NCBI GenBank assembly: GCA_041750975.1
Contig: JBGSYN010000129.1
Location: 1 to 51,888 of the forward strand
From: JBGSYN01 sp041750975
GTDB taxonomy: Bacteria; Pseudomonadota; Alphaproteobacteria; Geminicoccales; Geminicoccaceae
Direction: 5' to 3'
DNA length: 51,888 nt
The notes under the pieces are model-generated. The model made no database searches, was not told where the DNA came from, and was given only the letters and a program-made list of their open reading frames with translations. Both the position numbers and the translations under genes were made by a program. Positions 33,094 to 42,300 of this stretch are shown here, piece after piece. Position 1 is the stretch's first letter, and each line of letters starts with the position of its first letter.

Positions 33094-34107
33094 TCAGAGA
33101 GGTTCCGCCTTACCCTGGCTTTCCGATATGACCGGTATCTGCAGCGGTGAGACGAGTTCCGGTGAGGAATTCGGCTCCGCGGCACTCTTCGGCAATCCGG
33201 TCGCGTCGCTCCCCTCCGGAGCCGGTTCGAGCATCTGAACCGACTGCAACGCCGAATTGCCGGGCGTCGGCGAAAGCTTATCGGGGTTGGTCGTGCTACC
33301 TTCGCTCGGCGCCGCGGGAACCTTGATCATGTTGTCGCTGATCGAGCGCATGATGGCGAGCAGCTCCTGGCTTTCGATCGGCCCGGTCAGCGCCAGAAGA
33401 AGTCCCTTGCGCCGCCAGTTGATCGAAAGATAGCCCTCAGGCACGAAGGGAAATGCCTGATATTGAGGCTCGGCAGCGAGGCCGACATAGAGGAAGTAAG
33501 GCCTCGAATTCAAGTCGAGATAGGCGAGCCTGATCGCGGGCACCTGGGCGGAATGAAGCACAGCCCCGCCGACGAGTTGGAGGCCATGATCCTCGAGCCG
33601 CGGAACGCTGAGCGGCCGGTCGACGAGATGCTGGGCGAGCCAGGCGATGGATTCCTCGCCTTCGTCGATCAGCGCCTCGCTGTTGCCTCTGACCATCATG
33701 CCGCCGAATGTCAAATTCGGTACGGGCGCACTCGCATCCGACGCAACGTCGGTCGCGGGGCCTTGGCTCGAGAACCACAACCCCGATGCGCCGACCGCCA
33801 GGAACACGGCGACGCTGGCTGCATAACGCAGGACGTGAACCTTACGCCGTTGACGCCGCAGGGATTTCCGCAACTCCCGTTGCAGCTCGCCGATCGCGCC
33901 GCCGTTGTCGATCGGCTCGAAGCCGTTGCGCAGCATCTCGAAAAGTTCCTTGTGACGACGGAACTCTTCGACACGATCCGCTTCACCGGGACGCTTTGCC
34001 AGATAGTCGTCGACGCGCTGGCGCTGCCCTTCGTCGAGTTCGTCGTCGACGAAACGATGTAAGTCGTTTTCCAAATCGGTGTGACTGGGAATTCTCTCGG
34101 TGCTCAT
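33094..34107 (-). CDS. Transmembrane anti-sigma factor
   Basis: A 337-residue anti-sigma factor. The N-terminal cytoplasmic domain has the shape of a ZAS-type fold (LENDLHRFVDDELDEGQRQ) but lacks the cysteines that bind zinc, so it appears to be a zinc-free version. A membrane helix follows at about residues 93-112 (LRYAASVAVFLAVGASGLWF). The C-terminal periplasmic region carries conserved-looking segments (VPRLEDHGLQLVGGAVLH, AIRLAYLDLNSRPYFLYVG) and a Pro/Ser-rich tail. The start overlaps the sigma gene stop by four bases, the usual operon layout. The signal it senses is unknown. Confidence 0.88.
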   Translation of the reverse strand: MSTERIPSHTDLENDLHRFVDDELDEGQRQRVDDYLAKRPGEADRVEEFRRHKELFEMLRNGFEPIDNGGAIGELQRELRKSLRRQRRKVHVLRYAASVAVFLAVGASGLWFSSQGPATDVASDASAPVPNLTFGGMMVRGNSEALIDEGEESIAWLAQHLVDRPLSVPRLEDHGLQLVGGAVLHSAQVPAIRLAYLDLNSRPYFLYVGLAAEPQYQAFPFVPEGYLSINWRRKGLLLALTGPIESQELLAIMRSISDNMIKVPAAPSEGSTTNPDKLSPTPGNSALQSVQMLEPAPEGSDATGLPKSAAEPNSSPELVSPLQIPVISESQGKAEPL

Positions 34108-34637
34108 TTTACGACTCTCAATTGCGAAATGCTGCTGCGGTCGGTCAACCGGCGCAGTGCCTCGCGGCCGCGCGACAGGCGCGACATGATGGTGCCAATG
34201 GGAACGCCCAGGACCTTGGCGGCCTCGGCGTAACTCATCCCTTCCAAGCCGACCAGCAAGACGGTCTCGCGTTGTTCGGCGGGTATTTTTTGTAAGGCTT
34301 CGACAAGTTCTTTAACCTCCAATCGTTGGGACTGACTGGCGGGGCTGACGTGATCGACCAACAGCGCCTCTACGGGCTGGTCGCTAACACGCGAGTGGTA
34401 GCGCCGGTTGCTGTCGATGAAGACATTATGGAGCGTCGTGAACAGATACGCGCGAATATCCTTGATCGGACGCCATGCGCGGGCGTGAGCAAGCACACGC
34501 ACGAGCGTCTCTTGAACGAGGTCATCCGACCGTGAAATGTCACCACAAAGAAACATGGCATACCGGCGTAGCGCGTTGACGTTATCGAGAAGCCCTTGAT
34601 CGAGGTCATCCTGGGCTCCGGAAAAGGGAAGTCTCAT
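34104..34637 (-). CDS. ECF sigma factor
   Basis: A 177-residue extracytoplasmic-function sigma factor. Region 2 (about residues 15-80) includes LRRYAMFLCGDISRSDDLVQ and VRVLAHARAW; region 4 (about 115-170) has IPAEQRETVLLVGLEGMSYA and the HTH GVPIGTIMSRLSRGREAL. It is coupled to its anti-sigma factor and would switch on a stress or envelope regulon. Autoregulation is common for such pairs, but I could not assign a promoter motif upstream. Confidence 0.94.
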   Translation of the reverse strand: MRLPFSGAQDDLDQGLLDNVNALRRYAMFLCGDISRSDDLVQETLVRVLAHARAWRPIKDIRAYLFTTLHNVFIDSNRRYHSRVSDQPVEALLVDHVSPASQSQRLEVKELVEALQKIPAEQRETVLLVGLEGMSYAEAAKVLGVPIGTIMSRLSRGREALRRLTDRSSISQLRVVK

Positions 34638-34937
34638 CTATGCGCCTTCATAATATGGTACGCTTCAGGTCTGCGGTAAGGTTTCGTCAAGGACACCATA
34701 CCATGGCGGCGCGATTTCCCAATCTGTATCGGTAGACGTCACCTGTTGAGCGTTTCTTCCGAAGTGACCCGGAATTTCTTGTCGTTCTGTAAGGCTCCGG
34801 CTCCCCCGGGACGGTGCGCTCAGGCACCCCTACCGAACACTGCAGCAGACGCTGGAAACATCGGGAATATTCCGCACTCTGGCGGTTCGCGCAACGGATT
34901 GTGTTAAAAATCACACACGCCGATATCGCCCGATAAT
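34638..34937. other. 300-bp gap between the sigma-factor gene and phaC
   Basis: Contains the promoter region of the sigma/anti-sigma unit and the region downstream of phaC. Open frames here lack family features. I see no clear promoter motif; a short run GTGTGATTTTTAAC occurs after the phaC stop without a stable stem. Confidence 0.4.
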
Positions 34938-36755
34938 TCAGGCTGTATCGGAGCGTTTCAAGACGTAGCTTCCGGGCGCATTTTCGAGCGGCTTGAGGGG
35001 GCCATCGCCCGGGATGCGCGCCGCCACACGCGGACCGCTTTGCGACCCCAGCCACTCGGCCCAGTCCGGCCACCAGGAACCCTCATGGTGTTCGGCATCG
35101 TCCAGCCAGGCCTCGGGATCGTCGGCGTCGCGGTCACCGAGCCAGTAACCGTATTTGCTCGAGGACGCCGGATTGATGACACCGGCGATGTGCCCGGAGC
35201 CGCCCAGCACGAAGCGGACCCGCCGGCCGAACCGTCGACTGCCGCGATAGGTCGCGCGCCAGGGGGCGATATGATCCTCGCGGGTCGAGAGGAAATAGGC
35301 CGGCGTTTCGATTGTGCCGAGATCGATCGGGACATCGCCCATGGTCAACCCGCCCGGCATCGCCAGCAGGTTTTGCTGGTACATTTTACGCAGGTAGAAG
35401 CTGTGCATCATGGCCGGCATGCGCGTGCTGTCGCTGTTCCAATGGAGCAGGTCGAACGCCATCGGCTCGCGGCCCAGCAGATAATTGTGGACGACGAAAC
35501 TCCAGATCAGATCGTTGGCGCGCATCATGCTGAAAACGCGCTGCATATGCCGCGCCTCGAGATAGCCCCGTTGCCGCATGTGATCCTCGAGCTGGTCGAG
35601 CTGCACGTCGTCGATGAAGACGGCAAGCTCGCCGGCTTCCTCGAAATCGGTCATCGCCGTGAAAAACGTGGCGGCCTTGATCCGCCGATCGCCCTTGGCG
35701 GCCATGTAGGCGAGGAGACAGGCCGTCAGCGTGCCGCCAAGGCAATAGCCGATGATCGTATGCTCTTCGACGGCGGTGGCCTGTTCGATCACGTCGAGTG
35801 CCGCAAGCGGCCCCTCGACCATGTAATCCTCGAAGCTTTTGCCGGCCATTTCCGGTTCGGGATTGACCCACGATATGACGAACACCGTGAAGCCCTGGGC
35901 CACCGCCCAGCCGATGAAACTGTTCCTGGGCTTGAGATCCAGAATATAGAATTTGTTGATCCAGGGCGGGACGATCAGCAAGGGCCGCTCGAATACCTCC
36001 GCGGTCGAGGGTGCATATTGGATGAGCTGCATGAGATCGTTCTGGAAGATCACCTTGCCGGGCGTCGTCGCGAGATCCCGGCCGACCTTGAAGGCCGCGT
36101 CGGGCGTCGTCTTGATCAACAGCTCGCCGTCGCCCTTCTCCAGATCCAAGAGCAGATTGCGCAGCCCGCGCAGCAGCGATTCGCCGTTGCTGGCCTGGGC
36201 CTCGCGGATCACCTGCGGGTTGGTCAGGGCAAAGTTCGTCGGCGCCATCGCCTCGACATATTGGCGCGCGTAAAAGCGGATCTGTTCGCGTTTGTGGGCA
36301 TCGAGACCATCGGTCTCGGCAATCATCCGCTGCACCCACTCGGCCGTCAAAAGGTAGGATTGCTTGATGTAGTCGAATACGAACTCGTCGCGCCAGGCAT
36401 CGTCCTTAAAGCGGCGATCGCCGGGCCGGGCTTCGATCAGAGGCGGCAGATCCGCCCCCATCATGCGTTGCATCTGATTGAACCAGAGATCGCTCATCTG
36501 CCGATAAAAGCCGAGTTGGGCTTGCACCAAGGCCTTCGGATCGCGCAGGAGCGCCTGCACCAATTCGCCGAACAGGTTGCTGACATGCTCGGGATCGGGC
36601 ACCTGAAAACCGCCCTCGGCGCGTTTCCGGGTGAGGAACCGGTTGACCAGTTCCTGGCTGCGTTCCGCTATCTCTATCAAATCGTGGGTGAGTTCGCCAT
36701 AATCCGCAAGTCGATGACCTGTGTCCTGCTTGCTCTTGTTTGTCTCAGGGGCCAT
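34938..36755 (-). CDS. phaC: Class I poly(R)-hydroxyalkanoate synthase
   Basis: A 605-residue enzyme that polymerises (R)-3-hydroxyacyl-CoA into PHA storage granules. The lipase-like box with the catalytic Cys is TIIGYCLGGTLTACLLAYMA; the Asp is in LSTREDHIAPWRATYRG and the His in FVLGGSGHIAGVINP. The N-terminal PhaC_N region is present (DAWRDEFVFDYIKQSYLLTA). Length over 560 residues fits class I. ATG 36755 follows GGAG and is preferred over TTG 36770. No phaA, phaB or phasin gene is adjacent. Confidence 0.96.
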   Translation of the reverse strand: MAPETNKSKQDTGHRLADYGELTHDLIEIAERSQELVNRFLTRKRAEGGFQVPDPEHVSNLFGELVQALLRDPKALVQAQLGFYRQMSDLWFNQMQRMMGADLPPLIEARPGDRRFKDDAWRDEFVFDYIKQSYLLTAEWVQRMIAETDGLDAHKREQIRFYARQYVEAMAPTNFALTNPQVIREAQASNGESLLRGLRNLLLDLEKGDGELLIKTTPDAAFKVGRDLATTPGKVIFQNDLMQLIQYAPSTAEVFERPLLIVPPWINKFYILDLKPRNSFIGWAVAQGFTVFVISWVNPEPEMAGKSFEDYMVEGPLAALDVIEQATAVEEHTIIGYCLGGTLTACLLAYMAAKGDRRIKAATFFTAMTDFEEAGELAVFIDDVQLDQLEDHMRQRGYLEARHMQRVFSMMRANDLIWSFVVHNYLLGREPMAFDLLHWNSDSTRMPAMMHSFYLRKMYQQNLLAMPGGLTMGDVPIDLGTIETPAYFLSTREDHIAPWRATYRGSRRFGRRVRFVLGGSGHIAGVINPASSSKYGYWLGDRDADDPEAWLDDAEHHEGSWWPDWAEWLGSQSGPRVAARIPGDGPLKPLENAPGSYVLKRSDTA

Positions 36756-36915
36756 GAGCGCTCCGTCCAATCATCATCGGCAGACCGATCGCCGATCTCA
36801 TCCCGCCATAGCACATCGCCGTCCGGCTTTGACCGGGTTGCATTATTGTGGTGGGCATGTCGCGGGCGATAAAGGATTGTAGCGGCAATAATCTTCAGGG
36901 AGAGGAAATGATCGA

Positions 36916-37635
36916 ATGACCAGCGCATTGAGTGAAGCAAGCCGCGAAAAACTGCGGCAGGTCAGCACCGCAACGCTGACGACCTGTCTGTTCAAGAAGG
37001 GCTTTCGCCAACAATTCATCGACAATGTCCACCTGATCAATCCCGACGCTATCCGCATGGTCGGAGAGGCCTTTACGCTGCGCTACATTCCGGCCCGCGA
37101 GGATCTCGACGTGCTCGAGGCCTACGAGGATTGGGAGCATCCGCAGCGCAAGGCCATCGAGACCTGCCCCGCGGGCCACGTCCTGGTCATGGATAGCCGC
37201 AAGGATGCGCGCGCCGCCTCGGGCGGCGACATCCTGCTGCGACGCCTGATGATGCGCGGCGTCGCCGGCGTTGTCACCGATGGCGGCTTCCGCGACACGC
37301 CCACACTCCGAACCATGGATTTCCCCGCTTATCATCAGCGGGCTTCGGCACCGACCGGCCCGATCCATCACCACGCCGCCGAACTGAACGTGCCGATCGG
37401 CTGCGGCGACGCCGCGGTCTATCCCGGCGACATCGTCGTTGGCGATGGCGAGGGTGTGATCGTGGTTCCGGCCCATCTTGCCGAAGAGGTGGCGCAGGAG
37501 GCGTTCGAGATGACGGCTTATGAGGATTTCGTCGCCGAGAAAGTCGGAGAAGGGCGGCGGATCTTCGGGATCTACCCGGCTACTCCTGAAAGCCGCAACG
37601 AATTCAAGGAATGGCGGCGGCTACACAATCGATAG
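36916..37635 (+). CDS. RraA-like / HMG-aldolase family protein
   Basis: A 239-residue protein of the RraA/MenG-like fold. Family blocks are VSTATLTTCLFKKGFRQQF, then GGDILLRRLMMRGVAGVVTD, the catalytic-type GGFRDTPTLRTMDFPAYHQ (Arg-Asp pair), and GCGDAAVYPGDIVVGDGEGV, ending in VVPAHLAEEVAQEA. Members are either 4-hydroxy-4-methyl-2-oxoglutarate aldolases/oxaloacetate decarboxylases or RNase E regulators; the R-D in GGFRD and the GDxxVGDxxG segment favour the aldolase-like group. It is divergent from phaC. Confidence 0.87.
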   Translation: MTSALSEASREKLRQVSTATLTTCLFKKGFRQQFIDNVHLINPDAIRMVGEAFTLRYIPAREDLDVLEAYEDWEHPQRKAIETCPAGHVLVMDSRKDARAASGGDILLRRLMMRGVAGVVTDGGFRDTPTLRTMDFPAYHQRASAPTGPIHHHAAELNVPIGCGDAAVYPGDIVVGDGEGVIVVPAHLAEEVAQEAFEMTAYEDFVAEKVGEGRRIFGIYPATPESRNEFKEWRRLHNR

Positions 37636-37671
37636 GTCGCGTGGCACCGTTTCGCTTCCTCGACGGACCTA

Positions 37672-38310
37672 TCAGCCCTCGGCGGAGCCGTTGAGATCCT
37701 GTTCGAGCGATTCGATGCGCTCCCGGTAATCATCGAGGGCTTCGCGCTGACTTTCGTCCAATTCCTCGGGGTCCACCTGTGTCAGGAAGCTCTTGGAGAA
37801 CTCAAGATCTGAGCGGCTCTGGGCAACTCTGCCGTCGGCCAGCGCGCGCTCTGCTCGCCCTACCATCGAGCCGATGCGGTCAACCTGAGAGCGCATGCTG
37901 GGCAGCGGCGATTGATCGCGCGTCAGGCTGGAAGGCAGGCCCAGATCGGCGTCGGGCCCAACCGGTACGGCATCTTGTGTCGCGGCCGTGCGCGAACGCT
38001 CCTGGGTCGTGTTGTCGAGGGCCCTGATCTCGCGCGCGCGGCGGGTCGCCGGCCCATCGAAATTGACTCCCTCCTCATTGATGATCAGATCGCGGCGGAT
38101 GCCGTCGACGCGGGCCGCTGCAGCCGAGGGATTGCCCAGTGCTTGCTGGCGGACGCTCCGGACCTGCCGTTGGATTTGCGCGTCTCGTGCGCTGCGCGCG
38201 GCCTCGCTCTGAGCCTGAACGATACTGATCTCGCTGCCTGCCGTCATGAGCACCACAGCCATCATTAGTAGCGGAGAACACAAGCGTGACCGGAGGAGAG
38301 GTTTCGCCAT
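37672..38310 (-). CDS. Secreted protein of unknown function
   Basis: A 212-residue protein with a signal peptide (SPLLMMAVVLMTAGSEISIVQA) and a charged, helical mature region rich in Arg, Asp, Gln and Ala (SEAARSARDAQIQRQVRSVR). The C-terminal half (MVGRAERALADGRVAQSRSD, followed by LDESQREALDDYRERIE) predicts coiled-coil helices. No known domain is recognised. It precedes another small secreted protein on the same strand; the two may be expressed together. Confidence 0.65.
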   Translation of the reverse strand: MAKPLLRSRLCSPLLMMAVVLMTAGSEISIVQAQSEAARSARDAQIQRQVRSVRQQALGNPSAAAARVDGIRRDLIINEEGVNFDGPATRRAREIRALDNTTQERSRTAATQDAVPVGPDADLGLPSSLTRDQSPLPSMRSQVDRIGSMVGRAERALADGRVAQSRSDLEFSKSFLTQVDPEELDESQREALDDYRERIESLEQDLNGSAEG

Positions 38311-38395
38311 CTCGATAGAGCCGAACTGGTTTGCATTGATAAATAGGTGAGGCTCCGGTCGGGCATGTCAACGGCGCCTGCCCGATGCCGGCCGT

Positions 38396-38734
38396 TCAGT
38401 GTCGGCTGCGCGGCCGCTCTCGCTTGGGCTGAAAAATCGGGGCGACGGTAATGGATTGGGACGGCAACGGGTCCTGCGGCTCGTAGTCGGGTCCCGGCTT
38501 CTCGCAGGAAGGCCTGAGGATGCCGCAATCCCAGCCATAGCCTGCAGTTTCACCCGTGATGGTGCCGCTACGCCGCAAATCGCACCGGCACAGGATGTTC
38601 TCCTGGCATCTCACGGAACCCGCCTGTTCCATCGTGCATTGAAGCAACTCGTTTACGGCAAATGCACGATTGGCCCCGACGCCGCAGCATGAGACCATGC
38701 ACACAAGAAAAATCCCTAGGCGAAAGCTCTTCAA
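38396..38734 (-). CDS. Small secreted cysteine-containing protein
   Basis: A 112-residue protein with a signal peptide (LGIFLVCMVSCCGVGANRAFA) and a mature part with several cysteines (LLQCTMEQ, VRCQENILCRCDLRRSG, WDCGILRPSCEKPG), likely paired as disulphides in the periplasm. The tail is Pro/Arg-rich. No family is recognised. The start is probably TTG 38734, with AGGG about five bases upstream; no ATG fits the signal. Confidence 0.6.
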   Translation of the reverse strand: MKSFRLGIFLVCMVSCCGVGANRAFAVNELLQCTMEQAGSVRCQENILCRCDLRRSGTITGETAGYGWDCGILRPSCEKPGPDYEPQDPLPSQSITVAPIFQPKRERPRSRH

Positions 38735-38841
38735 AGCGAACCCTGTCTCTTCCGGCAGCGTAGTTGCGCAACCGTCTTGCCCGAACCCGATTAAGGGTCA
38801 GTTAACATGGCCGGTGTGATCGTTCGGCAGAGAGGATTTTC

Positions 38842-39642
38842 ATGAAGGATTATGGAATGAGGCGATTGACGTCCTTGCGGTACGGCATCGCCCTGGCGCT
38901 GATTCCTGCGTGTCTTCTCGCATCCGGCGAGCTTAAGGCCGAAGTGCCGGCGTGCATTGCGGCTCCCGCGATCGAACCCGTGGAGGCGACGGATATTCCC
39001 AATGTCCGGGTGTGGCAGGGCAACCAGCTTCAAGAAGGCCTCGGCCTCATCGATTGCGCCCCCTGGCAATCGCTCGACATCGACCTTGTCGGCGCGACCG
39101 CCGCCAAGATCGAGGCCGAAACGACATTGGAAGCGATGATCCAACGAATTGGGGATATCCCAGGCTATAATAAAATCCGGTTCTGGTCCTTCGATCGGAA
39201 GCAATGGGACCCGCTCTTCGATACGGCAGAGGCACTGAGCGGACCGAATCCCGAAATGACCCGCGAGGCCTTCCCCCCCGAGGCTTTCGAAGTCGGCGCA
39301 GAACTCTACATGTTGCTCGACGAGAGCGACCGGGTCAGCGGCATGGTCCAGCGTGCGACCGTCCTGGCACATGACGAGGACCGGCTGGTCATCGAGACCG
39401 AGAACGTGACACCCGGAAAAATCTGGGTCATCGAGGCCATCGCCCCGGGCGGCACCGGCGGGATCGTCTCGATCACGCGCAATGACGAAGGTGGCTGGGA
39501 CTACTACGCCGTCACCCGCGTGACGTACTCGGGCAGCAGTATTTTCGACATACCGGACAGGGCGTTCATCAATCGCGCCACCGCCTTCTACCGCTACACG
39601 GTCGGCGTTCCGACCGACACGGAGCCGCCCGCGGCGCCTTGA
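38842..39642 (+). CDS. Secreted protein of unknown function
   Basis: A 266-residue exported protein. The signal is LRYGIALALIPACLLASGEL; the mature part is compact and includes NVRVWQGNQLQEGLGLIDCA, followed by GYNKIRFWSFDRKQWDPLFD and the C-terminal WDYYAVTRVTYSGSSIFDIP. The ordered beta-rich sequence argues for a real folded domain, but I do not recognise it. It stands divergently from the small Cys-rich gene and converges with the HIT gene, 12 bp between them. Confidence 0.65.
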   Translation: MKDYGMRRLTSLRYGIALALIPACLLASGELKAEVPACIAAPAIEPVEATDIPNVRVWQGNQLQEGLGLIDCAPWQSLDIDLVGATAAKIEAETTLEAMIQRIGDIPGYNKIRFWSFDRKQWDPLFDTAEALSGPNPEMTREAFPPEAFEVGAELYMLLDESDRVSGMVQRATVLAHDEDRLVIETENVTPGKIWVIEAIAPGGTGGIVSITRNDEGGWDYYAVTRVTYSGSSIFDIPDRAFINRATAFYRYTVGVPTDTEPPAAP

Positions 39643-39653
39643 GCCCGGTCCGG

Positions 39654-40082
39654 CTAGTCGGCCTCGGGTGCAAACGCCTGCCGGTAACGCGTCAGAATCA
39701 TGTCACGCTCTTCGCCGACCCGCTTGCCGCCTCGGGGAATGGACCAGATGGGATTGGGCCAGGCATCGTCGTCCTGGTACCGCGCGATGATATGAAGGTG
39801 GAGTTGCCGTACCTGATTGCCGAGCGTGGCCACGTTCAATTTGTAGGGTTTCTCGAGGGTCTGCAGAATCTTGCTGGCGCTCATGATCTCGCCCGTGAAT
39901 AATGACCAGTCCTCGGCGGACAATTGGGTGATCTCGACGAGGTCAGGTCGCCGCGGCACCAGCATCAGCCAAGGAAAATTCATATCGTTGACCAGCCGTA
40001 CCTGGCACAGCCCCCAATTCGTGATCAGGTCGCTGTCGTCCTCGAGTGCGAGATCGATCTCGAAGAGTGATTCTTCCGTCAT
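39654..40082 (-). CDS. HIT-domain protein
   Basis: A 142-residue histidine-triad protein, probably a nucleotide phosphoryl-hydrolase. The triad reads QLHLHIIARYQDDDAWPNP, with the first His replaced by Gln as in one HIT subgroup. WGLCQVRLVNDMNFPWLMLV and NVATLGNQVRQLHLHI fit that subgroup. ATG 40082 is chosen because it begins this family's N-terminus. It lies eight bases after the enolase-superfamily gene and may be co-transcribed without functional link. Confidence 0.88.
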   Translation of the reverse strand: MTEESLFEIDLALEDDSDLITNWGLCQVRLVNDMNFPWLMLVPRRPDLVEITQLSAEDWSLFTGEIMSASKILQTLEKPYKLNVATLGNQVRQLHLHIIARYQDDDAWPNPIWSIPRGGKRVGEERDMILTRYRQAFAPEAD

Positions 40083-40090
40083 ATTCGCTT

Positions 40091-41326
40091 CTAGCTCCCT
40101 GTGCTTCGCCTGACGATCGCGTCCGGCCGGGATGACAGGTCCGGCTGCAGTGCTACGCCCAGACCGGAACCTTCCGGCAATGACAGAAACCCCGCCTCGA
40201 AGGGCGGTAGCGTCGTCACGATCTCGGGATAGTAGCCCCAATAGTACGCGCGCACCATCTCTTGAAGGATCGCGTTGGGCTGGCTGATCGCCAGATGCAG
40301 GTTGGCGACGAACTGGACCGGTCCGACACAATCATGCGGAGCGATGGCTCGATCGTAGGCACGGGCAAGGGCTGCGACGTCCAGACCGTCGCTGATCCCG
40401 CCGGTCCAGCCGAGATCGAAATGCGCATAATCGATCAGGCCGCGGGCGAAGGCGTCCTTGTACCAGAACGAGCTGCCGTGGTTCTCGCTGCCGGCAACGG
40501 GCAGATCGACCCGTTCACGATAGCGTTCGAGGTCATCGAGGCGATGCATCTCGAGCGGATCTTCCGACCAGAAGAGCCCGAACGGCACGAGGGCCTTGCC
40601 GATCGTGACGGCCGCCGGCAAGCGCCAGAGCCCGTGGAATTCGAGCATGATATCCATCTTGTCGCCACAGGCATCGCGGATGCCTTCGACCGTGCGTAAC
40701 GCCGCCTTGAGCTCTGCCGTGTCGATACGGTTGCCGCCGCTGTCCTTGGCTGCCGCATCGAACGGCCAGACCTTCATCGCCGTAAAGCCCATCTCGAAGA
40801 GACTTTGCGCCAGCTCGCCCGGACGGCTCATCTGGGCGTCGAGATCCTCGAAGGGCCGCGTTGGATCGGCAGCGCTCCGAGTCTCCCCCGGGCGCACATA
40901 ATCGCTCTGCCAGTCGGCGCGGACTGCAGTGTTGTAGCCGTAGCCGGCGCAGGTGTTGTAGCTGCGGACCCGTTCGCGGGCGGGCCCGCCAAGCAGATGC
41001 GCAATCGGTACACCGAGGCTTTGCCCCAGAATGTCCCAGAGCGCCACGTCGACGGCCGAATTGCCGCGAAGCTCGACCGAGCGGGAAGGTGTCCCCATGA
41101 AGCGATTGCCGATCACCCGGCCGATCGCCTCCCGATGGGCATTGATCCGACGCGGATCGCGGCCGATCAGATAGGGGGCCAGGGTTTCGTGAATATAGGC
41201 GGTGGTGGCTTCGCTGTTGCGAAACGATTCGCCGAGCCCGGTGAGGCCTTCATCCGTCTCGACCCGAACCCAGGCGAGATTAGGGAGGCTTTCGAGACGG
41301 ATCGTCTCGAGGGCGGTGATGCGCAT
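40091..41326 (-). CDS. Enolase-superfamily (mandelate racemase-type) sugar-acid dehydratase candidate
   Basis: A 411-residue enzyme of the mandelate racemase/muconate lactonizing subgroup. The N-terminal capping domain (VRVETDEGLTGLGE) is followed by the barrel, with metal ligands likely in IMLEFHGLWR, FWSEDPLEM and AGSENHG, and the general acid/base region AIAPHDCVGP. An early conserved SAVDVALWDILGQSLGVPI closes the first domain. Such enzymes dehydrate aldonic or aldaric acids. Its neighbours (DHDPS-like and UxuA-like) support sugar-acid catabolism, but the substrate is not readable. Confidence 0.88.
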   Translation of the reverse strand: MRITALETIRLESLPNLAWVRVETDEGLTGLGESFRNSEATTAYIHETLAPYLIGRDPRRINAHREAIGRVIGNRFMGTPSRSVELRGNSAVDVALWDILGQSLGVPIAHLLGGPARERVRSYNTCAGYGYNTAVRADWQSDYVRPGETRSAADPTRPFEDLDAQMSRPGELAQSLFEMGFTAMKVWPFDAAAKDSGGNRIDTAELKAALRTVEGIRDACGDKMDIMLEFHGLWRLPAAVTIGKALVPFGLFWSEDPLEMHRLDDLERYRERVDLPVAGSENHGSSFWYKDAFARGLIDYAHFDLGWTGGISDGLDVAALARAYDRAIAPHDCVGPVQFVANLHLAISQPNAILQEMVRAYYWGYYPEIVTTLPPFEAGFLSLPEGSGLGVALQPDLSSRPDAIVRRSTGS

Positions 41327-41331
41327 GAGCG

Positions 41332-42279
41332 CTACTCGGCCGCCATCACCGTCGAACCCTCGAGTTGACGCTCGACATCCATCAACACTTCGACGGCAGC
41401 CGCGATCGCCGGGTGATGCGCCTTCTCGGTGTTGGAAAGCAGCGGCATGAGCGGTCCGGTGTCGGCAATACCGGCGAGGCGAACGGCTTCGTGCAAGACC
41501 GCGATGGGCGAATGCTGCTCGCGCAGATCTTCCAGCGGCAGGATCGGCGCCAACAGATCGTTCGCCGCCTCGAACTCGCCGGCTTTCAAGGCGTTCAGGA
41601 TCTTCATCGACAGACGTGGCGCCAGACAGACGCAGCCGGCGGTGAAACCCGCGAGGTGAAATTGCTGGAGATGCGGGATCGCCGGCGGCTCGCCGAAACC
41701 GCTGACGACGATGCCGCGGTCAACCTCGCAGAGTATGGACTCGAGATAGGAATCCTTGCGGAAATCCTGCCGCGGTACCGAATATTTAATGCCGCAGATT
41801 TCGCCACGATCCACCAGCCGCGCCAGCGTATCCGGCCGGAGGTAGTTCGCCTCCTTGATGTAGACGATGCTGGGTTTGCCCGCGATCTCGGCAGTCTCGC
41901 TGATGCCGAAGGCGATGCCGGCTTCGGTCTTGGGTGAGATCATGGGCAGGATCATGGCGCAGGGAAAGGCCGTATCCCTGAGGATCCGGGCCATATCGAC
42001 GAGTTTGCCATAGTCCGGCCCGATCGAAGGGATCGCCCAGCTTTCGGGTGCGGCGATGTCCTCGATCATGGCGAGGAACTCGGCAAAGCGGCTGACCGGC
42101 AAATTGTGCAGATTGGCATTACCGCCATAAATCAGGGTGCTGACGCCGCCGGCTTCGATATGACGGACCATGGCGCGGTTGGCGTCCTCGTTGAAATCCA
42201 GGCTCCGACGCATCGCCAGGGGTGGCACTGCCAGAACGGACCGGGCAAAATCCTCGGCCTCGACATGGGTCGTCTTCAT
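41332..42279 (-). CDS. Dihydrodipicolinate synthase-family aldolase/dehydratase
   Basis: A 315-residue TIM-barrel enzyme of the DHDPS/N-acetylneuraminate lyase family. The Schiff-base Lys is likely in GEICGIKYSVPRQDF, and EAGGVSTLIYGGNANLHNL is the usual N-terminal block with the Gly-Gly-Asn substrate loop. FTAGCVCLAPRLSMKILNAL is the typical late barrel segment. Context points to a keto-deoxy sugar acid substrate rather than lysine synthesis. It starts 21 bases after the UxuA-like gene. Confidence 0.86.
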   Translation of the reverse strand: MKTTHVEAEDFARSVLAVPPLAMRRSLDFNEDANRAMVRHIEAGGVSTLIYGGNANLHNLPVSRFAEFLAMIEDIAAPESWAIPSIGPDYGKLVDMARILRDTAFPCAMILPMISPKTEAGIAFGISETAEIAGKPSIVYIKEANYLRPDTLARLVDRGEICGIKYSVPRQDFRKDSYLESILCEVDRGIVVSGFGEPPAIPHLQQFHLAGFTAGCVCLAPRLSMKILNALKAGEFEAANDLLAPILPLEDLREQHSPIAVLHEAVRLAGIADTGPLMPLLSNTEKAHHPAIAAAVEVLMDVERQLEGSTVMAAE

Positions 42280-42300
42280 CGGATTGCCTCCTTATCGGTG

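Noticed and set aside
35040..36872. A 610-codon plus-strand frame opposite phaC
   Set aside because: phaC has all catalytic motifs; the opposite frame has no recognisable feature.
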